DNA from: Branchiostoma lanceolatum
Lineage: Eukaryota > Chordata > Leptocardii > Amphioxiformes > Branchiostomatidae
Assembly: GCF_035083965.1 (NCBI RefSeq)
Contig: NC_089725.1
Coordinates: 25,181,925-25,245,924 of the forward strand
Length of the DNA: 64,000 nt
Direction of reading: 5' to 3'
Position 1 is the stretch's first letter. Every line of letters begins with the position of its first letter. The notes under the pieces were generated by a model. That model searched no databases and was not told the origin of the DNA. It saw nothing but the letters and a program-made list of their open reading frames with translations. Shown one piece after another: positions 20,591 to 34,608 of this stretch. Position numbers and translations under genes: made by a program.

Positions 20591-23500
20591 CTATAGCGAT
20601 GTTGTCCGTACGATCATGACCCGTTTTTCATGGAAATGTTGGTCGGTGACGTCACAAGGATCCTCCAAATCGTCCTCCACGGGTTGAGTGAAGAGGCGGC
20701 GGGCTAGCAGGCCCAACAGCAGCATTTCCAGAACGGTCAGGACGCTGCCGATAACTACAGAAAAAGGTCAACGTGAAAACAAGCGGTAACTGTAGCATAT
20801 AAACAAAAGGTAGCTTTCCGTGAATAGTTTCATCAGGTTGGTAAGTCACTGAAGAAAAAGACTCTTTTTACACAACCAAGGGATTTATTCAACCAAGGAG
20901 GTTACCGACGTTTCGGTGACCCTCTGTCACCTTCTTCAAGGCAATTCTGACTGGTTCACATAGCAATGCAGCACAGGTGTTGCTGCTTATACATATTAAT
21001 GAGATGCAAACGCAAAATATTTACATATGTACAAACACAGGGGATGACATCACTATGCGGTCCCAAACGTACAGAAGTGTAACACATACACAACTACATA
21101 TCGATCAACAAACAATGCAACGATTATTTCTTTAGGATGCGGTCCCAAACGTGACTGAGTCTATATCCCCCCTCATCACGGTTCATGACTGGAGCGGATT
21201 TCCTGATCCATACAGACTCCTTAATCCTGTGCTGCATTGCTATGTGAACCAGTCAGAATTGCCTTGAAGAAGGTGACAGAGGGTCACCGAAACGTCGGTT
21301 GAATAAATCCCTTTGTTGTGTAAAAAGAGTCTTTTTCTTCAAAAGGTAGCTTTGCTTGTACATATAAACGTTTATTATTGGACTATTGATTCAGGAAACT
21401 CTAACATATGTACTGATTAAGGACACTCTAATAAATTTTCCAAAGCAGCAGAGTTTCAAGCCAACAGTATACGCCCTCACGATCAAATACACCCATTCCA
21501 CCTTAACGTTTGCATTGACAAATGTAGTACCTTTTCTCCTGTCCGGTCCGGTGAAGATGGTACCGGGACCGCAGCCTTTGCCACCAGGTATCCTGACTAG
21601 CGACAGGACGAGGGACTGCAGCCTGGTGAGCCCCATGATAAACATGACCACGGCTAGCTTGGGGCGGAGTCGGAAGGCCGAGGCGTGCGGCATGTGTGTG
21701 GTGACGTTCCTACACACACACGTTATGCTGTACACTGCCATCAGGACGCTGACCAGTGGGACCACCCGTAAAACTAGGTCGGCTGACGCTGTGTCCTGCA
21801 ACACACAGGCGTCAACAACCTGCCACACATACAGGACCTTCTTACGACCTTGCTCCCGGTCACTCCCCTAATCATCATGAGGCGCCGCAGGAGCTGGGTC
21901 GAAAGTAGCCTGGAATTCATCCAATTTCAGCTCTAGTTCAATCTTCTGATAGCATTCAACCAGAATATGACTTGTCCGACTTTGGTCTTTCACAAAATTA
22001 CAGTCGGCTGGCGCAGACGACCTTTAAAGACCAATAGGCTTCCTCGCCACCCGACTCCCACGGATGACATTGCTCACGACTTACTCACATATAGGTCGGG
22101 AGGCCATGGTAAGATATGTGTGACAGGGTTCATGGTATACACATATACTAATGTGCAGCACCTGCGAGTATTTCATAACTATACTATCATAAATCTATAT
22201 ATGTAATCCATTCCATAAGAAAACTCAACACATTCTCTGGTATCGGTGTTACAAAGTTAAATAAAAAGATTATCAGAGCCAACCCACCTGGTTGCTTCCC
22301 TGCCCGCTCCGGTCTGTGGAGATGAGAGTGGAGACGTAAGTCGTGACAGGATACACCACCGTCAGCTGCAGCACGCCGAGATGGAACCTCCTCAGCAAAA
22401 CCCTGCAGCACACACAAATGTGGGAGATAGAAACTGTGCTCTCAGTAGACCACATAGTGAGTAGGACATGTGTTACGAATCATACCCAATAAAGAAGAGG
22501 AACCCACGTGTTCCTACATCAGTCTCAGGCTAGCCTGACAAATCGCGCTCCTAGCGGTCCTGTAACCGCAAGGGGGTCAGTAACCTCCGGTCGAGAGCTT
22601 GTGTAAACACAGGCTAAGTCTCAGGCAAGTCACGACTCGAAGTGGACGTACATTTATCATAAGTAATACCGGTAACAGCTATCCTTTCCAACACAAACAC
22701 TAATCTCAAAGCGGATGTTGCGGTCGTAACGTTTTCAGATCTGTTTTCTTTTCTGACAGTATGCTACCCCAAAGTAAAATACTGTCGGAACAAAATCAGT
22801 AGATCAGAAACGTTGCGACGACTTTCTACCCCAACATCGCATGGTACAAAACAAATCAAGCAACTGGATATCTAAATTCTAGATTATCAGACGTTTCAGA
22901 CCACATCCAATATCGGTGAATGAGAATACAAGCCTCCATCAACGTATACGCGTACCCCAGCAACAACTTGGGGAAAACAGCAGAAACACCAGGAAGAAAG
23001 TATTTTTCAAAAGACAATGGACAGTGTCAGCCCTCTGCATCTTCAAAATACTAGAACTGCTTCTACAAAAACGTATTTTTAAAAACTCTGTCTACAGAGA
23101 CCAACATCATACCTGCAATGCAGTGTCAATATGCTAAACTGAAATTGTGTAAATCATATTAATGAGGCCCCTGCAGTGACTTACATGTTGAGGGGTTTAG
23201 GGTGAATACAGACGCAGCAGCAGATTGGCAGGGTGTTCATCCGGATTTTGAGTCCACCGATGCTTTCCACGATTCCACGTTTCCCGCCCAGATAATCCAC
23301 CATCAGGGTGAAGACCTGGTATATAGCCAGGGACAGGTACCTAGTCATGGCAACAAAGAACATCTTATCAATCACGGGGAGTAAAATCCGATGGAAAAAA
23401 AAGCCGTAACCCGTAGGTAAAATCACTGTTGGCATGTTTTCGTAATTCTATTTTCAAGTCTACAACAATCATTGGATAATGTTCACAGCTTCCCTTCGCA

Positions 23501-26500
23501 TCGACGGAGCCATATCTTACTATCCAAGCAGAGGTTCGGCTCCGACTTGTTTTTGACGTCTTTTTAGGTGTTTTTGGCGGGCTTTCTATTTTGTCCCGTT
23601 TTCTTTGTGCCGTCAAGCTAAACGTTTGTGACGTCTTTTCAGGCGAAAACGGGACAAAATAGGAAGCCCGACAAAAACGCCTAAAAAGACGTCAAAAACA
23701 AGCCAGAGCCAAACCTCTGCTTGGAGAGTACTCGTATTTGCACATGATTCAAAGTGCTGAGGATTTGAGGGGACAAATCTTGACGTATTGGAAGAGTAGC
23801 AACTCCTTGATGATTTGATACATACAAAAACAGGCCATGTTCGATGGAGAATTTTCTGTACAAGCGACAAGAAAAATCTTCGTCAGATTTTATTCTGTCC
23901 ATTTTATATTTCCGCACCGCCTTCGTTTTTTCTCCGCCCTATTATATATATATATATAGGGAGAAGTGGTAATATGTGTGTGCCGTTTTTCTGCTCATCA
24001 GTTAGTTAAAGGAAAAGGCCAGCTTCACTAATGTTGACAACACCACGCTGGCGCTCGCCCAGGACTTCCCCTATCCCACATCTTTAAGATGGTTGCGCTT
24101 CTGAACCAAACAACGTCGCTCTGCCTCCTACAGTGTTAGTTTGCTCGTGTGCTGGCGCTGCGCCCGGTGCCCCTGTGCTGTCAATCGACTTTTGTAACGC
24201 TATCAACAGCGCTTTCACGGCATCCACGTCTTTACAGTACCAGCTTTGCCAAGTCGGGCAAGTGTCACCGGTTTCTGCGCGTGCTCACTGTCGTGTCCCA
24301 GGAGACTCCTACAGGGTTGTTCCATCATGATCGGGGGAGGGGGGCTGAGGCTTATTTGGTGGAGTGGGCGGGTGCTGGAAATAATTTGGCTGGAGAGTCT
24401 GTTGGCAAAATCTACTCCATGGTACTATTTTCATCTGCGAGGCTAGAAGGGTAGCATGGGTATTGAAGAAGTAAAGTTTGCCTTCTCCGGTTACCATATT
24501 TGACCCCTGCACTCACCACGAAGCAGCGAAGTCGGCGACAGCACAGGCCTGAGGGAACCACAGACTAGATGTGGCGGTTGTACTTATCACCTGTACAGAG
24601 AGAGAGGCCGTCAACGCAACCGTCAGATTCAGAAATACAAGCAGGTCGTTCGACTAGATCTACAGGTGTAAAATTTCGCTCTTAGTCTACATGTTTTCTT
24701 ATGCTTCCACATATTATTCAATATAAGACTTGCAAGTTCCACGTCATTTTACCAATCATACTACCCGTTTTGTTTCAGCAGAAGATGAAGCATATTTTTT
24801 GGTGGCTGTCTTGCTGCCAACGGTTGGTAGCCCCGGGTGACATTTTTGTGTCCGACATTTCCACAATGATTTTCCTTGTTACTGATGCCTTCATAATACT
24901 ATTCCCCATATGCCATATCCATGCACACATGATGCACACATGTTGCACATATGTCCTTGGATTTCCTGTTTACTTGAGTGTATTTGACAGAACGTCTTGC
25001 TGGTCGCTATTGTTGCCAGTGTTAGGTACAATATCGAATTTCATCAATAGAATAAAAGACGTAACAAACTTAAAAGATAAAGCATCTAGAACAGATAAAA
25101 GCATCTAGAACGGTTGATTAGTCCACGTCTTCACTCCGTCTGTCTTCGACAGTGCATGTTGATCGTATTCCGAGGTTCAAGGTAAATAACTGGTAATACA
25201 GACAGGACTTGGCAGGGTAATCTCAGTGCACTTACCGGGTACACGGCTAGAATCTTAAGCATCTTGCTCCTGCGGCGTGCGGTGAACGGGTTCCTGCAGA
25301 AGTACAGACATTCCTCCAGGTACAGCAGCACCGTTATCAGGGACGCTAACGTCCCCCCAAACATCACCACAACAGCCGTCACGTCCGTGGACACCTCTAC
25401 GGTGGTAAGAGGAGGGGGGGGGCGTGGAGAGAGCGAGACATAAAAATACGACAATGGAGTATTTCCCACGCAATCATGTTCGTTACAACACTATAAAAAA
25501 GCGGATGTAATGTATTGTAACAGTTGATTTATGTCATAAGTGTGTGGAAGGGAAACATGTAAAGGTGATTAGCACCTCAGTTTTGTCCTCCCTTCCCCAT
25601 TGTCTGTGATAAACTCAAATAAAGAAATAAACAAACAATTGCAATTATCTCATGTACAACTACGTTTACGGTTAAACACGTTTTAGTTGTCGCATGACGG
25701 ATGGTTTAAATCAGCTGGCGAGACAGAATCATATCTTTGATCCACAAATAGAGGAGGTTAAAAATAAAGAGCGCGGTGATTGATGTAACGTTTATCTTCA
25801 ATTTTGCCAATGGCATTCCTATTGGCTCCTTCGCGTTTGTAGCAAATGATATAATCACGTTTAGAAGAAGTAAGGAATTCAACTTTTACAGACGTTTTCA
25901 TCACAAACCGAAATGATCACAGAACGTTGATGATGGAATAAATAGAATCTGACTGAGGCACCGAAGACGTCAAATCAGACCATTTAGAAAGCAGTTTTAG
26001 TGCATGCATCATGAAGATACTGCAAATGACGACGGCTGATGTTTTTATTGTGTGATGAGACGAATCTTCAAACGGGTTTATTTATTTATAAATCTTAAGG
26101 TAGTCCCCTCAGTTGACTGAGTAACTGATACTAGATGCATATTGATATTGGGTTAAGGCTGCGAATCTCAAACTGATCGAGATAAACTTGTCTGGAAGGC
26201 CTACGGCTATCCGCTTATAGTTTTGCGTGGCTTGAACTCCACAGACTTGTGAAAGCTGCAAAAAACTGCAGAGAAGGATCAACCTGACCTTGAGTGGGTC
26301 GGTTATAATCGCAACTACTACCCAACTGAGTTTGTATGTGTGCGTCTTTCCAGTGGATCGTGATTCCTCTTATTTCTGTTTCCAATTCTGTTTCCAATCT
26401 AGATGTCGAGTTTACCTGTTAGCAAGGTTACCCAAGTGCCTTTCGGAAGCACTAGCAGTGTAGCACTACGTTCCTCAAAAGGTTCCCCAAACCTTTTCTC

Positions 26501-28277
26501 AGGGGGAAAGAAACTTTAATCATCGCTGAAAGTACTTATAATCCCTTGATTACTTCCTGGCGTAACGGCAACTCAATATTGTGTTCTACCAAGCAACCGG
26601 GAAGATTGGTCAGAAAGAAATCCCCTGGGGAAAATTACCCGCTAAGAAAATTACAGGTTGGTGCTTTTGTGTGTGTCGGCTTACAGCAGCCATTGAACTG
26701 GATGTTAGGAAGTATGAACTCGAGAATAATGAGCTGAACTAGAGAGAGGCAGACCACGTCGTGACTGTTTTCCCAAACAGATTGCTCAGAGTGGCAGCGC
26801 CGTGAGACCTTTCATGCGTGGGTTACTGGGACAACCTGGCGTTAGGCCCGTGCCGGAGAAGGGCGGAAAGTTCCAGGGACGTTGCATCAAAATATGGAAA
26901 ATTGCGATCGCCATGAGGCTCCATTAGGCACAGAGGAAATCGTTAAGATTAAGGTTCTTACGAAAAAGAGAGAATTCGTTTATCAAGATTGAATGGCACG
27001 AACCCAAAACAATTTTTTGCACGATCCTTCCCGCACCCTGAGCAACATCCCCTCACAGAGGCGTTTTGTTTCCTTCTTCTACGAAGCAGTGAAATCTGAT
27101 ATGCATCTGATATGTTTCAAGAAGAGCAATACAGTATTTGACCTCATTTATTACCTTCGCCGAGAAGGTTATGCAGAGGGTAGCGTTTGTATGTATGTGT
27201 GTATGTAATGTACAGCATAACTCGAGAAGGCTTGGATGGATTGTCTTGATATTTGGTAGGTGGGTAGGTCTTGATGAGACTAGGAAATGATTAGATTTTG
27301 GGTCCCCTAGCAGCTTGTTATGGTACTGCAGCGGAACTTCCTGTTTTGATATCTCGTGTTCTGGACATGCTATGGAACTGATTTTTGAGTGGTAGATAGC
27401 TCTTTGGACAGAGAGTAAGTGGTATGGGTTTGGGCCCCCTAGCGGCATTTTTGGAACTGCAGGAGCAGGTTTTGCATCTGACTTTGAAAGGGAATAACTC
27501 AAGAAGGGCTTGATGGATGGCAATGATTTTTGGTAAGTAGATAGCTTGAGTGATGATGAACATGATTACTTTTTATGCAAATCAGTATCTAATTTGCATA
27601 ATTAATGAGGAAAGTTTATACATCCGCCAAATTCCATGATAGGACTCTGAAACATGTGACATATGTAAGTGAGGAAGAGAGAAATATTAATTGATATGAA
27701 CTATGTAAATGAAGACCTCATTTGCATAATTAATGAGAAAATACTATAACTCAAGATGGCCTTGATGGATGGTCATGATTTTTGGTATGTCGATAGCTTG
27801 TGTGATGCTTAGAATAATTGGCCAATAATTATGCAAATCGGATTCTAATTTGCATAATTAATGAGGCAACTTTAAAAATCTGCTTTGTGCCATGATATGA
27901 CTATTCAAATTGTAACTGAGGAAGAGAGGAATGTTGAAGATAGAAAATATGCAAATGTGGGCCTAATTTGCATACTTTAATGAGAAACTACTATAATTCC
28001 ATACTGGTAAATGACGGAAATTTCATGCATTTAATACTTTTTTTGTGGCATCAGAAATTTTTTATGTGAATGTGAACATCGTTGAATCAAATTATGCTGA
28101 TAAGGGCCTCATTTGCATAATTGATGATCACTATTAGCATCACCTTCTTTGTTAAGCTCATACTTTGTTAAGCTCATACTTTGGACATGTCATATTTTAA
28201 GACAATCAACTGGTATGATTTATAATTGATGAGAAACACTCCTAATACGTCATAATATGTATTAACTAATCTTTATA

Positions 28278-28360
<83 letters not shown>

Positions 28361-28677
28361 TGTGTACGCTACTTAATATCTGACTGGACAAGTCAGTACA
28401 GCCTACCAGTTACACTAGTACACTCACGTAATCTCCAAGCAGATCTACTCCGTTGGCGCGCTTTTGATACTGCTTTGCCACCGATAAATCTACTTGGATA
28501 TTACACTCACTCGCTCATATTCACGTGCTCATTATCCCTCGTATTTCATTCGAGTCATGGTAGAAAGAAGTACTTACGTTCCACCCTGTCGGCGAAGTGC
28601 GGTAATCGGGCTGTACAGTTGAGCGGCATCTCTTGGGCGGAGTGGTTCCGGGTCATGATGAGAGTGTTTAACGTCAT
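20591..28677 (-). CDS. SLC51A: Organic solute transporter subunit alpha (SLC51A-like)
   Basis: Seven minus-strand exons: 28578-28677, 25236-25396, 24517-24590, 23185-23340, 22288-22402, 21531-21795, 20591-20754. They sum to 344 residues with every phase matching, the length of known OST-alpha proteins. Order: a short glycosylated outside N-terminus (NHS, NCT), a first helix leading to LLYLEECLYFCRNPF, then VYPVISTTATSSLWFPQA, a helix ending VDYLGGKRGIVESIGGLK, and the Cys cluster NTLPICCCVCIHP characteristic of OST-alpha. Further helices follow (LGVLQLTVVYPVTTYVSTLI and others), then an acidic cytosolic tail. With OST-beta it forms the facilitated bile-acid and steroid-conjugate transporter of the basolateral membrane. 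Two in-frame starts exist (28677 and 28656); the outer follows an in-frame stop and was chosen. Introns carry several transposons. Confidence 0.9.
20818..21340. mobile_element. Inverted-repeat remnant resembling Penelope-like terminal repeats
   Basis: Arms at 20851-20975 and about 21229-21340 are inverted copies (GAAGAAAAAGACTCTTTTTA and onward). The element is flanked by AAAAGGTAGCTTT at 20805-20817 and 21341-21353, a 13-bp target duplication if the left end includes a roughly 33-bp extension. Each arm holds a GAAGA-(6-bp stem GGTGAC/GTCACC)-GAAACGTC block like the hammerhead ribozyme motifs reported in Penelope-like elements. It lies in intron 6 of the OST-alpha gene, 64 bp from exon 7. Confidence 0.6.
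22531..22616. mobile_element. Short TAGCCTG...CAGGCTA repeat
   Basis: An 86-bp stretch begins TAGCCTG and ends CAGGCTA. Similar short elements occur at 51710-51791 and, truncated, near 54583. They are probably tiny MITEs or remnants. Confidence 0.5.
23518..23730. mobile_element. Hairpin MITE in OST-alpha intron 3
   Basis: Near-palindrome of 213 bp with arms of about 90 bp. The left arm starts TACTATCCAAGCAGAGG and the right arm ends CCTCTGCTTGGAGAGTA, with long inverted matches such as TTTTGACGTCTTTTTAGG against CCTAAAAAGACGTCAAAA. Loop of about 40 bp. No ORF. Confidence 0.75.
27146..28250. repeat. Interspersed repeat starting ATTACCTTCGCCGAGAAGG
   Basis: It starts with ATTACCTTCGCCGAGAAGG, followed by a GTATGT run, then CTCGAGAAGGCTTGGATGG and several TTTGCATAATTAATGAG blocks. 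It is the opposite orientation of the family in 12180-14110 and 48120-48900. It lies in intron 1 of the OST-alpha gene. The 156-codon minus ORF over it is part of the repeat. Confidence 0.65.
28281..28358. repeat. (TG)n microsatellite
   Basis: About 38 TG units, almost perfect, about 220 bp downstream (transcript sense) of OST-alpha exon 1. The Cys-Val ORF across it is an artefact. Confidence 0.97.
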
Positions 28678-31600
28678 CACCCGGAGTTACCTCGGAACAG
28701 TCGTTGGAACATGCGGAGCGAACCACGTGACTGTAGCGTCGTGCCTCTTCTGTGTGGATTATTGTTAGGCCTCGCCAAGGGGTTCACCCTCTTACCATGT
28801 CACCTGCGTGGGGAAGAGAACAACACGAAGGCAAGTTATGCCCGGCGATAAGAGGACGCCGCACGGCCCGGGAACGTGAATCTCCGGTCAGGCGTCCATC
28901 AAGGACCATCAAGAGACACAGGTTCAATTTCAACTGTTCAAGCCAGTTGCGGCACTTGTGGAGAAAGTGATGTAGACAGCTGAGGCACGCTAGGCCCCGA
29001 AGTGGCAGGTCATATATACTGTGATAACCTTAGTAGTTGACCCCTCCCCCACATGACACTCTTTCCTGGTACGAGGAATGACAAGATAATAACACGCCGC
29101 GAGCTTTATGACACGGCCTGTGACAAGACGGTATGCCTACGAGGCCTGGAGGAGCTAATATAAAACGTATCGATAGGAATGTTCCCCAGATGTAATTACT
29201 TCATCTATACACATCGCTTTCAAGTGACAACAATTATCAAGGTCACACGGGGACCACACTCACGGTGACGAAGCTAGCGTTAACAACCACATTGTCAAGT
29301 GATAAGCCCAAGGCTGACCGGAACTCGCATTTACAGTACATGGCCGCAGCATTCACCACTCACCGCTGGTCTAACGTTTCCTGCAGTGACGGAGAAGCTG
29401 CCTGCTCTCATTCCACATGTAACCGTTTCGTGTCGTACCGGCATACATCCAGGCCGCGCGGCGTGCAACTACGCGTTGACCCTCTAATGTACATTAGCTA
29501 CAGCAAATACCAGCCGTCTTCACGTGATCAAAGTATGATAATCACGTGCGCCTAATCTCCATACCAAGGTCCAGCGTTGACAGGTCTCTTTTCCCAACGT
29601 TTCCTGGCTCCCAAGCTTCCAACTGAGGCACAATGAAACGGAATGAACCGGCATGAAGGTCAGAGGTCAGGCAGGAGGAAGCAGATCAATGGACAATCAC
29701 AATTGCCCCTGATCCCCTCAAATGCGCCTTCTTCTGTGGCAAATGAGCGGTTGCTATGGTAATGTGAGGCCTGATATACGTCGTGATGCAACAGCTGCGA
29801 ACAGTAAACAAACCACCGGCAAACCTCTACTTCAAGCAGTTGTAATGTGATCCGGTCAATGAGAAACAAACCATCATTATGAGAGAGAAAAGAATGGCCG
29901 ACTATTCGATAGGGGCCAGCATTCCCAAATAAATGATAGATATTATAGAGATCGGAGGTCTGGCATTCAGGCTATGCGAGCTTGTGTCATCTAACGAATC
30001 GAAGGAATGAGGTGGTCAGGCCACGTGTTAGCTCATATACATGTATATGTAGATTATCATCAATATCATCAAGTGTATAGATCTTACTGAAAATGCGTGT
30101 CCTACCAGATATGCTTTTTCATCTCTTCATGTTGTTTACAAAAATAACCAAGTGCACAACTTAGCACAACAACATCATTAATATCCTTGCATTATAAGAT
30201 CGACTCTTTATCTCTAGATTTCTAGACAACGTATTACTGTATCTCATACCACTGCATCGAGGCAAATTCGAAGATACGGGCACAGGTGATACAGACTTGG
30301 TATCACTTGGGGTTGTCCATTTGCGGAAGGAGGGTCTATTCAAGGAGGCCATTAAGGTCTGTTTACATTGGTGTGTCTGAATTCCACTGATCGAGGTCAC
30401 CAACTATTTACCGCTGTACTAGTGTGGCGCCCAAAATAACAACTATGCAAACGCAATTCGATCGCCAATCGATATACGTACCGTTACGCCCATTCATGCA
30501 TCTACAACTCAGTCAGGAAAACTTTAGATAAGTCTTGGGGACTTTTTATACACCCACTCCCACACCGTGATGAAAACCACCTGAATGATCCATCTTTTTT
30601 TTATTACGTTTAATAGCTCTGCGAGTCTTCCTTGATTTGGAAACCGGTTCAGTCTTCGCACTGGTCATTCAAGGTCCGTCCCCAACTTACACAAACGGAA
30701 TACTAAGTTCCTCTGGCAACCAAGAGCTACAGAAAACCAGTTATCCATCTGTATTTTGGGCACAATCTTAAATCATGTTACAAGAACTCCAGTGTGAACA
30801 GATGTATTTTATAGTTAGTACTTCATCTGTTGACCAAATTATGGACCACATCATGAAACACCTCACTGTCACTATACACACACACAAAAAATGAAAATCA
30901 AACGGGCTGAAGATTGGTTGGTGGGTTACATATACTAGTACTGCCTTGAATAATGTCAGGGTCACACAAGCACACACATCGAAGGCAACTAATGCGAATT
31001 CAGCTTTGTGAAAGGGTACAAACACACCGTGTGTATTGTTCTTGGACCTTGTAACTAAGATCTTTAGCTGCTTTACCTGACTAAATCAATTATTCAAACT
31101 CGAGTGACTTACAACAAAGTACAGTACCACAAAGGGGTCTTTGCTCTATGCTCTAACTCCACATGCATAGCTAAGTAGGTTGAACGGTATGCTAAAGGCT
31201 TTGCTCAGATGATATGCTAAAAGCTATGCTCTAAATCCTAAGTGCCTGGCATACAACAATAACGTTTTGTCCTGCAAATTCTATTTTCCTCGGGCACAAG
31301 ACGTCGCAGATCCCTTTACGGATTAGCAGACAGGACACAAACAGAATACAAATTTTGCCTGCTGTGTCAAAATGACCTAGTACCTCCATGAAGAAGCGAA
31401 CAAAATTGCTCAAAACGCCAGAGTACATTACTCCCGACATTATACATGGCTCATCATGAAACGTACACGAATAGCCGAAAAGAAAGGGGAAAGCGCATGG
31501 TAGATCAATTAAATGTTAACTGAATAAAAACAAACTTCTACTGTATATCAGAGTCAAGTGGGTGACCGTTAATCTCCGTCTCGTACTCCTTTGTAGGCCT

Positions 31601-34600
31601 TCAAGGAGCGATTTTCAACATATAGGACAACATATACTATAGTCTATGCCGCCCTAGACGACCTCCCCAACATTAGAACCTGGCCTATATGTGTGAATCG
31701 AGAATCAAGCGTTCAGCGTTCTGTATTCCCCCAGTAAAGAATACAGAAGTGCCAGCGCTCCTAGGAGGCCTGCTAATTAGGCTCAGAAAGTTAGAAAACC
31801 GTCGGATATGACATCGACCGGTCAGCGATATGGCGACGATCGTTTACGAGATGGCCACGCGCGGAGGCTACACCAACAGATTTTGTTGAGACTCACGGGG
31901 ACACGCGACATTCCGTACCCTATGACACAGTTGGACCGTAGTAACATAACTTTTTAACTCTTTTACAATTTGTATACATGAAGATCCTGCCAAGTTTGAT
32001 TACCATTGACTCAATGAGGCCCTGAAAAGAGCGCGGAGCAAGCCACTGACCCAAGCGGCTGGCTCTGCAATCTGCAGTTCTGGTGTGCCTTCAAAAATGG
32101 TAATTGAGCATTTGAAACACTGATCGAATGAGCTAGAGTAGAGCATAATAATTTGAGGGGGGGGTGCTAAAAGAACGAATGAATATGAGGAAACGAAGGG
32201 TGGGATATCAGTGAGACAGTCTATTTTTCCGCTCACAAATAAGACCAAGGCCGAAAACACTAAGTAAACATGAAATAACACAATTCCTTGCAAATGACCA
32301 GCCCTTCAGCGCGTACTACATTTTTCTCACAGTAGCTTAAAAGTAATTTATCTGTAACTGCATTGAATCTTCTAGTCTATAACGTTAGATTGCCAACCCG
32401 TAGTACGATGACCTACGTGACGAGTTTCGCTGGAACTAACGTTATAACTCACGTCATCTCTTGTCAAATCTGATCGCCACCGACACAGCCTCACAGCGCG
32501 GGTCAGTCCTAGTCGGCTAGCGCCTCAAGTCAGCCTCCATATTTGCTGGAATTCGAAGATTTTAACGTTAACTACCCACTTACCATTTGAGCGCTGTAGG
32601 TCCCTGTCTGAAAACACCGTGATCCTGTCAAAGATAGGCGTAAGTTTATTGCCATAGCCCAGTTTCATCGTCACCATTAGGCTGATCTTATTTTTAGAGG
32701 ATATGACGCACTCGCTCTAAAAGGTCGAATGAATCCAACTTAGAGTAGATTGATGATCTATTCGTGACAATATTTCCCCCAAAATTAAAACTGATTGAGG
32801 AATAGGCCAAGATTGCGCCGCGCCAAGTCACTTCCAGACTGTATATATTATATACTCCAGCACTACGATGTGACGAGCTCACTGGAACTAAACCAGTGAG
32901 GCCTGTGTCACTTGTACCCCCTGGCCTCAGGGCTGCAGCCTCGGTGCCAGCCTTGTTAGCTCTTCCCAATCATCACTACACCAGCACATCGCGATCAGCG
33001 TGAGCGGACTATAAAGCCCGTAAAGCTGGCTGGCATCCAGGCTATCTGACCACGACCGAAGCCTCCCTCTCAGGGTCAGCTCGGGTTGCACAGAAAGTGG
33101 GGCAAAGGTAAAGAACAAGGAAATGTTTTGGTAATCCCTGGCAGGAAGCGGAGGATGATATCGTTGGCTGTGCCATTCTCGTCTGCGTGACGCACTGAGC
33201 GTTAGTAAATAAACTGTCACAACATCGGATCAAGTCACTGTCAAACTCAGACACAGGTAAATCACCCACATTATATATATACAATACTCCGTATATTTCA
33301 CTCGCATGTCATCATATGACAATTTGGAACTTCTATCCTTTGCAATACTTCAAGAATGCCACCCTTTGTAACAGGGCTACCCCATTGTGATAGCTTTCGG
33401 CTAGTTGGGTATATATTGGGTAATATAGCCCTGGCTGTAATTTTTTACTGCCGAATAAATAAATCAAATCAAATGAAACGCCACCCTGCGGTGAACAGTT
33501 GCTAAACCTGCGATAATGACTCACCTTTTCCTTGTGCCATCCTCAATGACTCGAGACTATACTAAATCAGCGTTTCCTGAATTCAACGTTGATCAATGTT
33601 AACGTTATCTCTTACCAACAAGGATCTGAATTTGAATTGGTAAGTCGGTTTCAGGTTACATTTTCATATAAAAAAGCGCCCTCTGGCGTAATACACCAGT
33701 TTCGCAGACAGTCGTGGAGCGTCCTCTTTCTTGGAAGTCATGGAAGGCTGATTGCAAATAAAACAAATAAAACAGCAGTATACAACGTGTGTGTACCTAA
33801 CAGATAAGAAAATACACAAATACATTAAATGATACCTACAATATTCCTATATGTTGCTACTTGAGCTATTTGAAGGGTTTGACTTCTTTTCTGTATGCAA
33901 TGGGAGCTGAATTGTCCAACGTTTTGGTAAATAAATGGATTGGACAGATAGTTTCTTGTTATTGGTAAGGTGTGAAAAGGTTGTAGAATATCTTTGCGAT
34001 TTCTATCAACGATTTGCTTGTCTCCTTGGGTGAATGTTATGTAACGGTTATATGACCTAAATAATCAGATTAGAGACATTGTAGGCTTCGGTGCCGGATT
34101 TATCCCCATATGTAATATGCTGCTACGCTTATCTGTAGTGGAGATACATGTAAATGGTATATTCCTATTCCACCTCGGGGTATTTTGACTTCTGTTGTTT
34201 TAGTCATTACGCGAGCTAGAGGTGACGACTCACTGAATATGCGTCACGCCCTGACATAATCTGGGTCAGGTAACAACCACGGTGGATCAGCAACATTTAT
34301 ATGCCCCGAGGCCGTTCGGCAACCTTTTTGTGTCCGCTGAAAGAACTTCAGTGTGGTTCTTTGTATGTATATCCTTGGCTAGTTGCCCTTTTGTGTCCCC
34401 AGCCTAGACATGTGACGCGTCAGAAACCTCGCCGAGCAACTTGTATACCGGCCCGGCCAAGGAAACTATATATACCTCTTGTATGTACCACGCGAGAGGT
34501 GTATATGTACCAGACCACTGCAGCAGCAGAACACAGTGGACTATTACCGTGACTCAGCTGTACCGAGGGAGATATGACACCTATAGCCTGCTGAATCTGT

Positions 34601-34608
34601 TAGTCGTC
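28678..34608. other. Intergenic region without recognisable genes
   Basis: About 5.9 kb between the divergent OST-alpha and sialyltransferase genes. All ORFs are short (under about 100 codons) and none resembles a protein family I know. The promoters of both genes should lie at its two ends. An in-frame ATG at 34483 could extend the sialyltransferase start. Confidence 0.5.

Noticed and set aside
21386..21871. 161-codon plus-strand ORF
   Set aside because: Opposite strand of OST-alpha exon 6, where the membrane helices and splice sites agree with the family.
28286..28768. 160-codon ORF starting with a Cys-Val run
   Set aside because: The start is a TG microsatellite, and the rest overlaps exon 1 of OST-alpha on the other strand without any family pattern.
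30161..30403. 80-codon minus-strand ORF in the long intergenic region
   Set aside because: No recognisable motif and no neighbouring exon in phase; it could be chance.
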